From SAR202 cluster bacterium (GTDB lineage: Bacteria; Chloroflexota; Dehalococcoidia; UBA3495), in the NCBI GenBank assembly GCA_009392075.1, contig VFHG01000101.1, positions 1-7,902 of the forward strand: a stretch of 7,902 nucleotides of DNA, in the 5' to 3' direction. The notes under the pieces were generated by a model that did no database searches, was not told where the DNA came from, and saw only the letters and a list, made by a program, of their open reading frames with translations. The stretch's first letter is position 1. Each line of letters starts with the position of its first letter. Shown in pieces: positions 1-6,527 of the stretch. The position numbers and the translations under genes are program-made.

Positions 1-164
1 ACTTTGGCGGCATCAAATTCGTGGAACGCCTTCCGGGTGCCGGGCCACTTGGACTTAACGTTCTTTTAAGACATGCCCGACTGGAAAACGACCTTGCTCA
101 TGACCTCAAGGTAATCACCAGGGCTTTGGGGGGTGATCCTATCCGAGGTTTCCATCTCTGGCAT
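1..164 (-). pseudogene. 3-methyladenine DNA glycosylase-like (HhH-GPD), 5' part, interrupted by an in-frame stop
   Basis: The minus strand starts at ATG 164-162, with AGGGAG about 8 nt upstream. It reads MPEMETSDRITPQSPGDYLE then VMSKVVFQSGMS and hits TAA at 68-66. The same frame then stays open to the window edge, reading KNVKSKWPGTRKAFHEFDAA. Together these match the N-terminal part of the Tag-like DNA glycosylase family, as in E. coli Tag (QQAGLSW...FHQFDPVKVA, from memory). The stop sits exactly where the family has the Trp of the 'G-x-S-W' motif, a base-pocket residue in Tag. The enzyme would excise alkylated adenine from DNA. The glutamate seen in E. coli Tag before this motif appears to be Val here, so this may be a divergent subfamily. 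The start is 27 nt after the quinone oxidoreductase stop, so the two genes were probably co-transcribed. A TGG to TAA change needs two substitutions, which argues for a decayed gene over a single read error. The rest of the gene lies outside the window. Confidence 0.7.
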
Positions 165-191
165 GTCATTTCTCCCTGGTCCTGAAGACGG

Positions 192-1175
192 CTAGTCGAT
201 GGTCAAGATTATCTTTCCGAAGTTGGCGTTGGTCTCCATGTAGCGGTGGGCGTCCGCAACCTCTTCCAGGGGGAACGACCGGTCCACTACGGGCTTCATG
301 CTTCCTGAGGCCAGGTGGGGCAGCACGTGACGCTTGAATTGGGCGGTCACGGCCAGTTTCTCTTCGAGAGAGCGGCCCCGCAATCCGGTCCCGGTCACCT
401 GTAGCCGCTTGCCCATCAGTTGGCCAAGCTCCACCTCAACCTTGCTGCCACCCATCAAACCCACTTCTACCAATCTGCCCAAGACCGCCATGGAGGCGAT
501 GTTCTTATTCCAGTAGGGCGCGCCGATGAAGTCGATCAGCACGTCCACCCCCACACCTGAGGTGTGCTCTTTAACTACTTCAGCGAAGTCCTGGTCATGG
601 TAGTTGATCCCGACATCCATGCCTAGTTCAGCCGCCCCAGCCAGCTTCTCGGCGGAACCGGCGGTGCCGAAGACGAACGCGCCGGCATGGTGGGCCAACT
701 GCACAGCCGCAGTGCCCACTCCGCTCCCGGCGGCGTGGACCAACACCCTTTCGCCCATCTGCAGGTTACCCCGGTTGAACAGTGCGTCATAGGCGGTGAA
801 AAATACCTCTGGCGTCGCCGCAGCTTGCACGAAGTCCCAGGCGTCGGGGATGCGCACGGCCATGCGGTGATGGGTGATTGTGCGGCTGGCGTAACCGCCG
901 CCGCCCAATAGGCCAAAAACCCGGTCTCCCTTGGCCATGCCGGCCACCCGTTCGCCAGCCTCAAGCACCACTCCGGCAAACTCCAGGCCGGGAATGTCCG
1001 ACGGGCTGCCGGCGGGGGCGGGATAGTTGCCTTGTCGCTGTATCATGTCGGCCCGGTTCAGGGCGGATGCTTTTACGTCAATTAGGACATCTTCGGGGCC
1101 GGGGACGGGGTCGTCGACCTCTATGATTTTAAGGACATCGGGGCCACCTGGTTCAGTGATTACGGCTGCGCGCAT
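192..1175 (-). CDS. NAD(P)H:quinone oxidoreductase, zinc-free MDR family (PIG3/QOR-like)
   Basis: A 327-residue protein of normal length for the QOR/PIG3 branch of medium-chain dehydrogenases/reductases, which move electrons from NAD(P)H to quinones or reduce activated alkenes in the cytosol. The N-terminus MRAAVITEPGGPDVL is characteristic. The GroES-like domain covers about residues 1-125, with SALNRADMIQRQGNYP at 37-52 and IPGLEFAGVV at 61-70. The Rossmann domain follows, with the nucleotide-binding motif AAGSGVGTAAVQLA at 148-161. The C-terminus (ANFGKIILTID) is also typical. The protein contains no cysteine at all, so neither the catalytic nor the structural zinc site of alcohol dehydrogenases can form, as expected for this branch. 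The start is ATG 1175-1173 with GAGGAA about 9 nt upstream. It lies downstream of the Rieske oxygenase gene on the same strand, 131 nt away and separated by a long perfect hairpin, so it may be transcribed independently. The substrate cannot be read from the sequence. Confidence 0.93.
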   Translation of the reverse strand: MRAAVITEPGGPDVLKIIEVDDPVPGPEDVLIDVKASALNRADMIQRQGNYPAPAGSPSDIPGLEFAGVVLEAGERVAGMAKGDRVFGLLGGGGYASRTITHHRMAVRIPDAWDFVQAAATPEVFFTAYDALFNRGNLQMGERVLVHAAGSGVGTAAVQLAHHAGAFVFGTAGSAEKLAGAAELGMDVGINYHDQDFAEVVKEHTSGVGVDVLIDFIGAPYWNKNIASMAVLGRLVEVGLMGGSKVEVELGQLMGKRLQVTGTGLRGRSLEEKLAVTAQFKRHVLPHLASGSMKPVVDRSFPLEEVADAHRYMETNANFGKIILTID

Positions 1176-1244
1176 CTATCATTTCCTCGTTCATCAGGGC
1201 GAAAGTACGCCTAGGTGGGATTTCGACGTAGTTTATCACTGGAG

Positions 1245-1293
1245 ACAGAACGACGTAGGGGCACGGCAATGCCGTGCCCCTACGTCGTTCTGT
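1245..1293. repeat. Perfect 24-bp inverted repeat, probable dispersed palindromic element
   Basis: The left arm 1245-1268 and right arm 1270-1293 are exact reverse complements over 24 bp, separated by a single A. In a folded RNA the loop would be CAATG. The core is GTAGGGGCACGGCA / TGCCGTGCCCCTAC. It lies in the 131-nt gap between the Rieske gene stop (1307) and the quinone oxidoreductase start (1175). Neither side is followed by a T-run, so it is not a classical intrinsic terminator, though a stem this long could still attenuate transcription or protect a 3' end. An 8-bp piece of the arm, CGACGTAG, also occurs directly repeated at 1224-1231. From memory, palindromes with GTAGGGGC...GCCCCTAC ends recur many times in several bacterial genomes, which suggests a mobile REP/MITE-like unit. 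Copy number cannot be checked from one window. Confidence 0.85.
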
Positions 1294-1306
1294 TAGCGAA
1301 TTTGAA

Positions 1307-2653
1307 TCAGACTTGACCGGCGGTGAGGTGGTCGTCGATGCGTTGCATCAGGTCTATGATCTCCGGCATGGCGGGTCCGTAACGGTCGGCGTCATCGATA
1401 CCGTATCCTTTGTGGTAGGCGGAACGGAAGCTCGAAACCGCGCCTCCGGCCCCGGTGACTGATGAGTTGCTTTCATCCCAGACTCCGCCATGGATCAGGC
1501 CGGGCATTGAACTGGAGTCGCGAAAGACGTTTTTGGGATCGCCGCCGTCCTCAACTATCAGCATCTGCTCTTCAAACTGACGGCGCATGAACACGATGGG
1601 CAAGTCGGTCCGGCCCAGGTGTTCTACCGTCCGGTCCATTATGTCGCCCTGGCCGACCCAGGCGTGGGAATCTTGGGCGAGGACGAAGTCCCATATCGGT
1701 CGCCCGTCCTCGTCATATATCGGGATTTCGTAGTAGGGGACCGATTCTTGTTCGCCGGCCTCTACTCCCCCTAGACCCATGTAGCAGCCGTAGGCGATGT
1801 GGTAGGTATTGGTGTCGTCGATGGGCACGCGAATCTGGAATTCCTGACGCACCTGTCCGGGCCCGCCGGTCTGGGTGAAGAAGGGGAAAATAACGGTTGA
1901 GTGGCGCGACTGGCGGTCTTTGTCCGCGCCCAGCGATTTGGAGTAATTAATCCCTTTCTCCATGCCATACTGGGTCTCGTGGGCGTAGAGGGACTCGATG
2001 CCCCGGCCCATATCGATCCTCGAATGCAAGGTGGACATCTGCCGGTCTTTCGTACGCTCTTCCAGCTCTCCCTTCTTCTCTAAGATGTATTTGAAGTTGT
2101 AGCCGTGGAGGTAGACGCTATGCGCTGGGTCGCCGGTGTTCTCGTGGCATTGGAGCCAGTTGCAGGCCAGATGCGAGATGCCGATCTGGCGGATGGCGTT
2201 GGGCATCACGAATAGGTCCCAGGGAGGCAACAAAGGCACCGGTTGGGGGCCCATATAGGCCCAAACCAGGCCGCCCATCTCCTGCACAGGATAAGAACCG
2301 ATCTTGACCTGGTCCTTCAGCTTGTTGGTCGGCGATTCCAAGGGAGTGTCGATGCACTGGCCGTCTGGAGCGAACATCCAGCCGTGGTAGCAGCAACGCA
2401 GGCCGTCCTCGTCGGGGAAACCGTACTTCATCAGGGTCATGCGGTGGGGGCAGCGCTCGCCGATCAGGCCCAGGTCGCCCTTCTTGGTGATAAACAGGAC
2501 CAAGTCTTCTCCCAAGATACGGATGGGCATCACCTCTTCCTCTTTCAGTTCGACAACAGGGCGTACCGGAATCCAATAGCGGCGCATCAGCTCGCCCATC
2601 GGGGTCCCCGGTCCAACTCTGGTTAGCCTCTCATTGGCTTCGGCGGTCAGCAT
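1307..2653 (-). CDS. Rieske [2Fe-2S] aromatic ring-hydroxylating oxygenase, alpha subunit (phthalate dioxygenase type)
   Basis: A 448-residue, full-length oxygenase component. The Rieske domain covers about residues 20-135: C68-P-H70 and C87-C-Y-H90 give the C-x-H-x16-C-x2-H cluster ligands. The catalytic domain has NWLQCHENTGDPAHSVYLHG at 165-184, with D175 as the bridge to the Rieske centre and H178 and H183 as mononuclear-iron ligands. D328 in AQDSHAWVGQG is the likely third ligand, by analogy with the phthalate dioxygenase/dicamba O-demethylase group. Conserved tail motifs DRTVEHLGRTD (340-350) and MRRQF (356-360) also fit that group. Such enzymes hydroxylate, demethylate or cleave substituents of aromatic acids using electrons from a separate reductase. 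No reductase or ferredoxin is encoded nearby, so electrons must come from elsewhere. The start ATG 2653-2651 has GGAGAG about 6 nt upstream. A TATACT element lies 38 nt before the start. The substrate is unknown. Confidence 0.93.
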   Translation of the reverse strand: MLTAEANERLTRVGPGTPMGELMRRYWIPVRPVVELKEEEVMPIRILGEDLVLFITKKGDLGLIGERCPHRMTLMKYGFPDEDGLRCCYHGWMFAPDGQCIDTPLESPTNKLKDQVKIGSYPVQEMGGLVWAYMGPQPVPLLPPWDLFVMPNAIRQIGISHLACNWLQCHENTGDPAHSVYLHGYNFKYILEKKGELEERTKDRQMSTLHSRIDMGRGIESLYAHETQYGMEKGINYSKSLGADKDRQSRHSTVIFPFFTQTGGPGQVRQEFQIRVPIDDTNTYHIAYGCYMGLGGVEAGEQESVPYYEIPIYDEDGRPIWDFVLAQDSHAWVGQGDIMDRTVEHLGRTDLPIVFMRRQFEEQMLIVEDGGDPKNVFRDSSSMPGLIHGGVWDESNSSVTGAGGAVSSFRSAYHKGYGIDDADRYGPAMPEIIDLMQRIDDHLTAGQV

Positions 2654-2691
2654 ATTTACTCTCCATGAATGCCCCTTGGCATCTGGCAGTC

Positions 2692-2697
2692 AGTATA
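2692..2697 (-). promoter_or_regulatory. Candidate -10 element for the Rieske oxygenase gene
   Basis: On the minus strand the sequence reads GCGATATACTGACTG, with TATACT at 2697-2692, 38 nt before the Rieske ATG. No good TTGACA-like -35 box is seen at 16-18 nt spacing; that position falls in the neighbouring inverted repeat. The same hexamer occurs before the amidase and the LLM oxidoreductase, which is the main support. Confidence 0.35.
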
Positions 2698-2710
2698 TCG
2701 CAGATTACCA

Positions 2711-2755
2711 AGCGCAAATGGCCGGCCGAGTTTGTCTTGGCCGGCCATTTGCGCT
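2711..2755. terminator. Perfect 17-bp inverted repeat downstream of the broken secreted-protein gene (possible terminator)
   Basis: The left arm 2711-2727 (AGCGCAAATGGCCGGCC) and right arm 2739-2755 are exact reverse complements. The 11-nt spacer can add a G-U, an A-U and a G-C pair, leaving a 5-nt loop. It begins 16 nt after the final stop (2774-2772) of the broken secreted-protein gene on the minus strand and lies 58 nt before the Rieske start, so it is placed to separate the two transcripts. There is no T-run on either side, so Rho-independent termination would be imperfect. A role as a repeat element is equally possible. Confidence 0.55.
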
Positions 2756-2771
2756 GTTTCCTAACCGGAGT

Positions 2772-3561
2772 TTATTTGGCGGTGAAGATAGATTTTTCTC
2801 CATTCACGAACACAAAGTAATTACGTCTGCCTCCGAAATCATCCCCTTATGGAATATCGGTAACGACCACCGGAAGATCTGCAGTGCAAGGCACGTTCTC
2901 CGAAGCGACTTCAACGTGGGTCAGCGTAACTTCGATTCGGTCGGCAAAGCGGCGGTTGATCTCATGGCCGTTGAACCTGGAGCACCCGCTTCCTAGGGAG
3001 AGCCTCGATGCCGTCGTAAGCAGATATCCGCCGACGGTCTCGGCCACTTCGGCATTTTCGATGGGCGGCTCTTTCTCGACCATGGCCAACGCGACGTCGT
3101 CTTGGGCCGTAAACAAGATCGTGATGCCCTCGTTGATGGTAACCGTGTATGTCTCGTCCACGATCAGTCCACTCCCTAGCCAAATCTCGCTCTTGTTGTA
3201 AGAGTAGATGGATGTGCAGGCGACAATCAAACTAGGACGGGGCATCAGGTTGGTAACTTCCATGCGGAAGTTGTCACCGACTCGCTCGACATTAAAGCCA
3301 TCGAACTCGGCACAACCACTGGGCAGACCAGACGTGACCTTGAGAATATAGGCGCCTGCTGGAGACGACGGACGAACTATGGCCGAGTCGTCAATAGGTG
3401 CTAGGACTACGACTTGAGCCGGTTCTTGTGGCGAGGGATTTCCTTGTGCCGTAGTTTCTGTGGGAGGCGGTGGGCCTTTGACAGGCGGCTCGGTTGAGCG
3501 ACTGCCGCTAACAATACGACCATTGTCACTATGAACATGATTGCGCCGGTCTCTTTTTCAT
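2772..3561 (-). pseudogene. Secreted protein with two homologous 'GC...CT' domains, broken by frameshift(s) and a nonsense codon
   Basis: I do not know a named function; similar repeated domains occur in exported Chloroflexota proteins, from memory. The N-terminus is a membrane or signal segment, MFIVTMVVLLAAVA (ATG 3538-3536). A more upstream ATG at 3561-3559 starts MKKRPAQ with GGAGA 6 nt ahead, but in another frame. Around 3490-3505 the reading must shift by one base to reach a Pro-rich linker (TEPPVKGPPPPTETTAQG) and domain 1, which runs from about 3350 (AYILKVTSGLPSGCAEF) to FTAQ near 3102. Domain 2 (GYLLTTASRL...GSGCSRFNG) ends at TAA 2849-2847, but the frame continues with GDDFGGRRNYFVFVNGEKS and IFTAK to a second TAA at 2774-2772. 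The two domains align with identical Cys-to-Cys spacing (32) and identical Cys-to-Leu/stop spacing (13), so the internal TAA replaces a leucine. The paired cysteines suggest an exported, disulfide-bonded protein. Reading from the ATG at 3263 to the first stop would give an artificial 138-residue product. Confidence 0.72.
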
Positions 3562-3670
3562 CGCTGTTCTCCGTCGGACTATCGTCTTGATTGTGCCTTC
3601 TTTTTCGTTTGACGGATTCCGTCGCGATTTTGATCCCATTATTTCTAGCAGCTTGGCCGGAATCTTGGGA

Positions 3671-3676
3671 TATACT
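3671..3676 (+). promoter_or_regulatory. Candidate -10 element for the amidase transcription unit
   Basis: TATACT in the context GGGATATACTACGG, 59 nt before the amidase ATG, in the 174-nt region between the leftward broken secreted-protein gene and the rightward amidase. No convincing -35 box is visible (TTGGCC at 3654-3659 is too close). Support comes from position and from the same hexamer before two other genes of the window. Confidence 0.35.
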
Positions 3677-3735
3677 ACGGTACCCGCGGGCAGAAACTCG
3701 ATTTTTACCGTTAACTCCAGCCTTGGAGGTCCCTG

Positions 3736-4938
3736 ATGGCCAGGCCCCGACAGCCCCTAGTCGACCCTTTGGACGCCTTCTGCAAGGACACGAAAGCCTA
3801 CTTGGCGGGCCCATTGGGCGGACCTTTGTCCAATTTGAATTTCGCAGCCAAGGACATCTTTGACGTGGCCGGGCACGTGACCGGAGGAGGCAACCCCGAT
3901 TGGAAGGCGACTCACCCACCGGCCGAGCGCAACGCCTGGATCGTGCAGACCTTGGTGAGCGCCGGGGCCACCATGGTGGGGAAGACCCATACCGACGAAT
4001 TAACCAGAGGCATCCTGGGGGAGAACGCCCACTACGGCACGCCCATCAACTCCAAAGCCTTGGGCCGGGTGCCAGGCGGCTCGTCCAGCGGTTCAGCGGC
4101 GGCGGTGGCCGGAGGGCTGGTTGATTTTGCTCTGGGCTCGGACACCGGAGGCTCAGTGCGCATCCCTGCCAGTTTCTGTGGCCTTTACGGCCTGCGCCCC
4201 ACTCACGGGCGCATCCCCCTGGAAGGGATTTTGATGCAGGCGCCCAGCTACGACACCATCGGCTGGTTCACCAGGGACGCTGAAACCTACGCCAAGGTGG
4301 CCGAGACGGTGTTTCAATCGACCATTCCTGACGCGAGCCCAAGCCGCCTGATCATCGCCGAAGATGCCTTCAAAGAGGCCGACGAAGACGTCTCCGAAGC
4401 TTTGATGTCGGTCGCTGAAAAGTTGGCTTCCATGGCCGGAAGTTCGACCACCTTGCAGCTGTCACCCAACGGATTGACCGAATGGGCCGTCCAGCAAAAC
4501 GTGCTCCAGTCCGTGGAAGCTTGGGATTCGGTCAAAGACTGGATAGACCAGGTGAACCCCAGGTTCAGTTTCTGGGTCAGCGAGCGTTACAACCTGGCAA
4601 TCAGCCTAACCGAGACCCAGATCAGTGAAGCGACGGTCCTGCGAGACAAAGTCAGTGCCAGGATGGACGAGGTATTCGCCGGCGGCGGCTTCGTCTGCCT
4701 GCCCACGGCGGTAGTGCCCGCCCCACTGCGAGGCCTGCCTGCCTCGGCCAAGAAAGACGTCCAAGGGCGGTTGAGCCGGTTGACCTGCATCGCTGGCACA
4801 ACGGGAAGGCCCCAATTGAGCATGCCGCTGGCCGAGGTCAACGGGCTGCCGGTGGGTATATCAATCATGGGCGACCACGGATCGGACGAGGAACTCATCG
4901 GTTTCGCGCGACGGGTCGAGGCCGAACTGGCCGGCTGA
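3736..4938 (+). CDS. Amidase-signature family hydrolase, AMI1 (indole-3-acetamide amidase)-like
   Basis: A 400-residue cytosolic amidase that would hydrolyse a small carboxamide to the acid and ammonia. The Ser-cisSer-Lys triad is visible: K39 in NFAAKDIFD, S116 in PGGSSSGSAAA, and S140 in SDTGGSVRIP. The 24-residue distance between the two serines equals that of FAAH. The stretches KDIFDVAGHVTGGGNPDW (39-56), GENAHYGTPIN (95-105) and RVPGGSSSGSA (111-121) closely resemble plant AMI1 and its bacterial relatives as I remember them. That makes aryl-acetamide-type amides a reasonable guess but not proven. At 400 residues it is shorter than GatA (about 480) and lacks GatB/GatC neighbours, so a tRNA amidotransferase role is unlikely. 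ATG 3736 is preceded by GGAGG with 6 nt spacing. It is first in a rightward row: the nitrile hydratase-like gene starts 73 nt after its stop, and the dehydrogenase follows. Confidence 0.93.
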   Translation: MARPRQPLVDPLDAFCKDTKAYLAGPLGGPLSNLNFAAKDIFDVAGHVTGGGNPDWKATHPPAERNAWIVQTLVSAGATMVGKTHTDELTRGILGENAHYGTPINSKALGRVPGGSSSGSAAAVAGGLVDFALGSDTGGSVRIPASFCGLYGLRPTHGRIPLEGILMQAPSYDTIGWFTRDAETYAKVAETVFQSTIPDASPSRLIIAEDAFKEADEDVSEALMSVAEKLASMAGSSTTLQLSPNGLTEWAVQQNVLQSVEAWDSVKDWIDQVNPRFSFWVSERYNLAISLTETQISEATVLRDKVSARMDEVFAGGGFVCLPTAVVPAPLRGLPASAKKDVQGRLSRLTCIAGTTGRPQLSMPLAEVNGLPVGISIMGDHGSDEELIGFARRVEAELAG

Positions 4939-5011
4939 ATCCCGTCCGGAACCAACCGCATCAAACCGGCCACTGAGTACCTACGCCAGTTGGCGAGATC
5001 TAGAGAATCCC

Positions 5012-5341
5012 ATGAGCGGCGTTCATGACATCGGCGGGTCGTCCGGGTTTGGACCGGTCACTGATCATTCCAAAGCGGAGCCTACGTTTCATGAGCCCTG
5101 GGAGGGCCGGGCCTTCAGCGTCGCAGTCGGTCTCACCAATGCCGGCCGGTACGAATGGCGAGAGTTCAACAGCATCTTTATCGAGCATATCTCCCGGGCG
5201 GAGCAGTCCGGCGATTCCTCCACCTATTACCAGCGGTGGCTGGCCGCCTTGGAAGAACTGGCCCTGAAGAAGGGACTGGTCTCCGTCGGCGAGTTGGGGC
5301 AGCACGCTGAGCAGTTGGCCGCCGAAGACGACCACCACTGA
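5012..5341 (+). CDS. Stand-alone nitrile hydratase beta-subunit N-terminal domain protein
   Basis: A 109-residue protein matching the helical N-terminal half of nitrile hydratase beta subunits: SGVHDIGGSSGFGPV (2-16), FHEPWEGRAF (26-35) and TYYQRWLAALEELALKKGLV (71-90). The C-terminal SH3-like barrel that completes a usual beta subunit (about 215-230 residues) is absent; the frame ends after an acidic tail, EDDHH, and no barrel is found in the 88 nt that follow. Such half-subunits occur in split nitrile hydratases and thiocyanate hydrolase, and in small nitrile hydratase accessory proteins that help load the metal. No alpha subunit with its C-T-L-C-S-C metal-site motif is in the window, so the protein has no catalytic centre here. 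ATG 5012 fits the conserved family start but has only a weak GAGA ribosome site. Its place right after an amidase fits the usual nitrile-amide-acid gene pairing. Confidence 0.85.
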   Translation: MSGVHDIGGSSGFGPVTDHSKAEPTFHEPWEGRAFSVAVGLTNAGRYEWREFNSIFIEHISRAEQSGDSSTYYQRWLAALEELALKKGLVSVGELGQHAEQLAAEDDHH

Positions 5342-5429
5342 ATCACAACTGAACTATCCATCGCCGGGCCAATGGACAGACGCTACTCCCGCAGCTTAAT
5401 ATCCTCCTGACGGCTCGATAGGAGAGAAA

Positions 5430-6515
5430 ATGGCCCATCAGGTTAATGGAGTAGTCGCCCAATCCAAGGGCGCGCCGGTGAAGTTGGCCCCGATCTTGGT
5501 GCCCGATCCAGGCCCAGGCGAGGCACTGATCCGCGTGAAGGCCTGCGGTGTCTGCCACACCGATCTCCATTATCGTGAAGGCGCCATCAACGACGATTTC
5601 CCCTTCCTGCTGGGTCACGAGGCGTCCGGGACTGTGGAGTCGGTGGGAGACGGCGTGACCAACGTGGCTCCTGGTGACTTTGTGATCATCGCATGGCGGG
5701 CCCCCTGCGGTACTTGCCGTTCTTGCCTGCGCGGCGCTCCCTGGTATTGTTTCTCCAGCCGGAACGCCTTCCAGCCTATGACTCTGGCCGACGGCACACC
5801 CCTCTCGCCCGCCCTAGGCATCGGCGCCTTTGCTGAACTAACCTTGGTAGACGCCGGTCAGGCGGTCAAGGTTTCCCCCCAAGCCAGCCCCGAAGCCGCC
5901 GGTTTAGTGGGCTGCGGGATTATGGCCGGCTTTGGCGCTGCCATGAACACCGGCAACGTCAGCCGGGGCGACTCAGTGGCGGTATTTGGCTGTGGTGGGG
6001 TCGGCAACGCGGCCATCGCCGGAGCCCGTCTGGCCGGCGCCCACACCATCATTGGGGTAGACCTGGACGACCGGAAGCTGATTTGGGCCAAGGAGTTCGG
6101 AGCCACCCACACCATCAATGCCTCAAGCACCGATCCGGTGGAAGAGATACGAAAACTGACGGGCGGCAACGGCGTTAACGTGGCCATCGAGGCCGTGGGC
6201 AACCCGGTGACGTACGAACAGGCCTTCTACGCCCGGGACCACGCCGGCACGGTGGTTTTGGTGGGCGTGCCCAGCCCCGACATGAAGATCGAACTGCCGC
6301 TGCTGGAAGTATTCGGCCGGGGCGGCAGCCTGAAATCGTCCTGGTACGGCGACTGCCTGCCCTCCCGCGATTTCCCCATTATCATCGACCTATACCTGCA
6401 GGGACGCCTGGACCTGGACAAGTTCGTCACCGAGACCATCGCGATCGAAGACGTGGAAGAGGCTTTCCATAAAATGGAGCGTGGCGAGGTACTGCGGTCG
6501 GTGGTGGTATTTTAG
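5430..6515 (+). CDS. Zinc-dependent alcohol dehydrogenase, S-(hydroxymethyl)mycothiol dehydrogenase-like (MscR/AdhE2 type)
   Basis: A 361-residue, full-length NAD-dependent MDR enzyme. Catalytic zinc ligands are C42 (GVCHTD), H63 (GHE) and C162 (GCGIMAG). Structural zinc ligands are C93, C96, C99 and C107 (C-x2-C-x2-C-x7-C). The NAD fold has [19 protein letters not shown] at 186-204, and D211 ends the second strand, favouring NAD over NADP. Several stretches agree closely with mycobacterial AdhE2/MscR as I recall it: [20 protein letters not shown] (48-67), [13 protein letters not shown] (273-285), [11 protein letters not shown] (301-311), IDLYLQGRL (319-327) and [10 protein letters not shown] (340-349). 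That enzyme oxidises the formaldehyde adduct of mycothiol. Whether this organism makes mycothiol is unknown, so another thiol adduct or alcohol may be the substrate. ATG 5430 has AGGAG 6-7 nt upstream. It lies 88 nt after the nitrile hydratase-like gene. Confidence 0.92.
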   Translation: MAHQVNGVVAQSKGAPVKLAPILVPDPGPGEALIRVKACGVCHTDLHYREGAINDDFPFLLGHEASGTVESVGDGVTNVAPGDFVIIAWRAPCGTCRSCLRGAPWYCFSSRNAFQPMTLADGTPLSPALGIGAFAELTLVDAGQAVKVSPQASPEAAGLVGCGIMAGFGAAMNTGNVSRGDSVAVFGCGGVGNAAIAGARLAGAHTIIGVDLDDRKLIWAKEFGATHTINASSTDPVEEIRKLTGGNGVNVAIEAVGNPVTYEQAFYARDHAGTVVLVGVPSPDMKIELPLLEVFGRGGSLKSSWYGDCLPSRDFPIIIDLYLQGRLDLDKFVTETIAIEDVEEAFHKMERGEVLRSVVVF

Positions 6516-6527
6516 GAGCGAAAATCC

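Noticed and set aside
2243..2626. 127-codon plus-strand frame opposite the Rieske gene
   Set aside because: It is antisense to the Rieske domain coding region with its intact iron-sulfur ligands; a typical shadow frame.
2847..3263. 138-codon minus-strand frame as an intact hypothetical gene
   Set aside because: Domain homology extends on both sides of it, upstream to the Pro-rich linker and downstream past the TAA, so its start and stop are artefacts of a broken longer gene.
3609..3637. TTGACG at 3609-3614 as a -35 box for the amidase
   Set aside because: No acceptable -10 element lies 16-18 nt downstream, and the TATACT at 3671 is too far away.
3407..3919. Long minus-strand frame of 170 codons overlapping the amidase start
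   Set aside because: Its first part is antisense to the amidase and the upstream intergenic region, with Arg/Pro-rich shadow composition. Only the short hydrophobic stretch near 3538-3497 is meaningful, and it is treated as the signal segment of the broken secreted gene.
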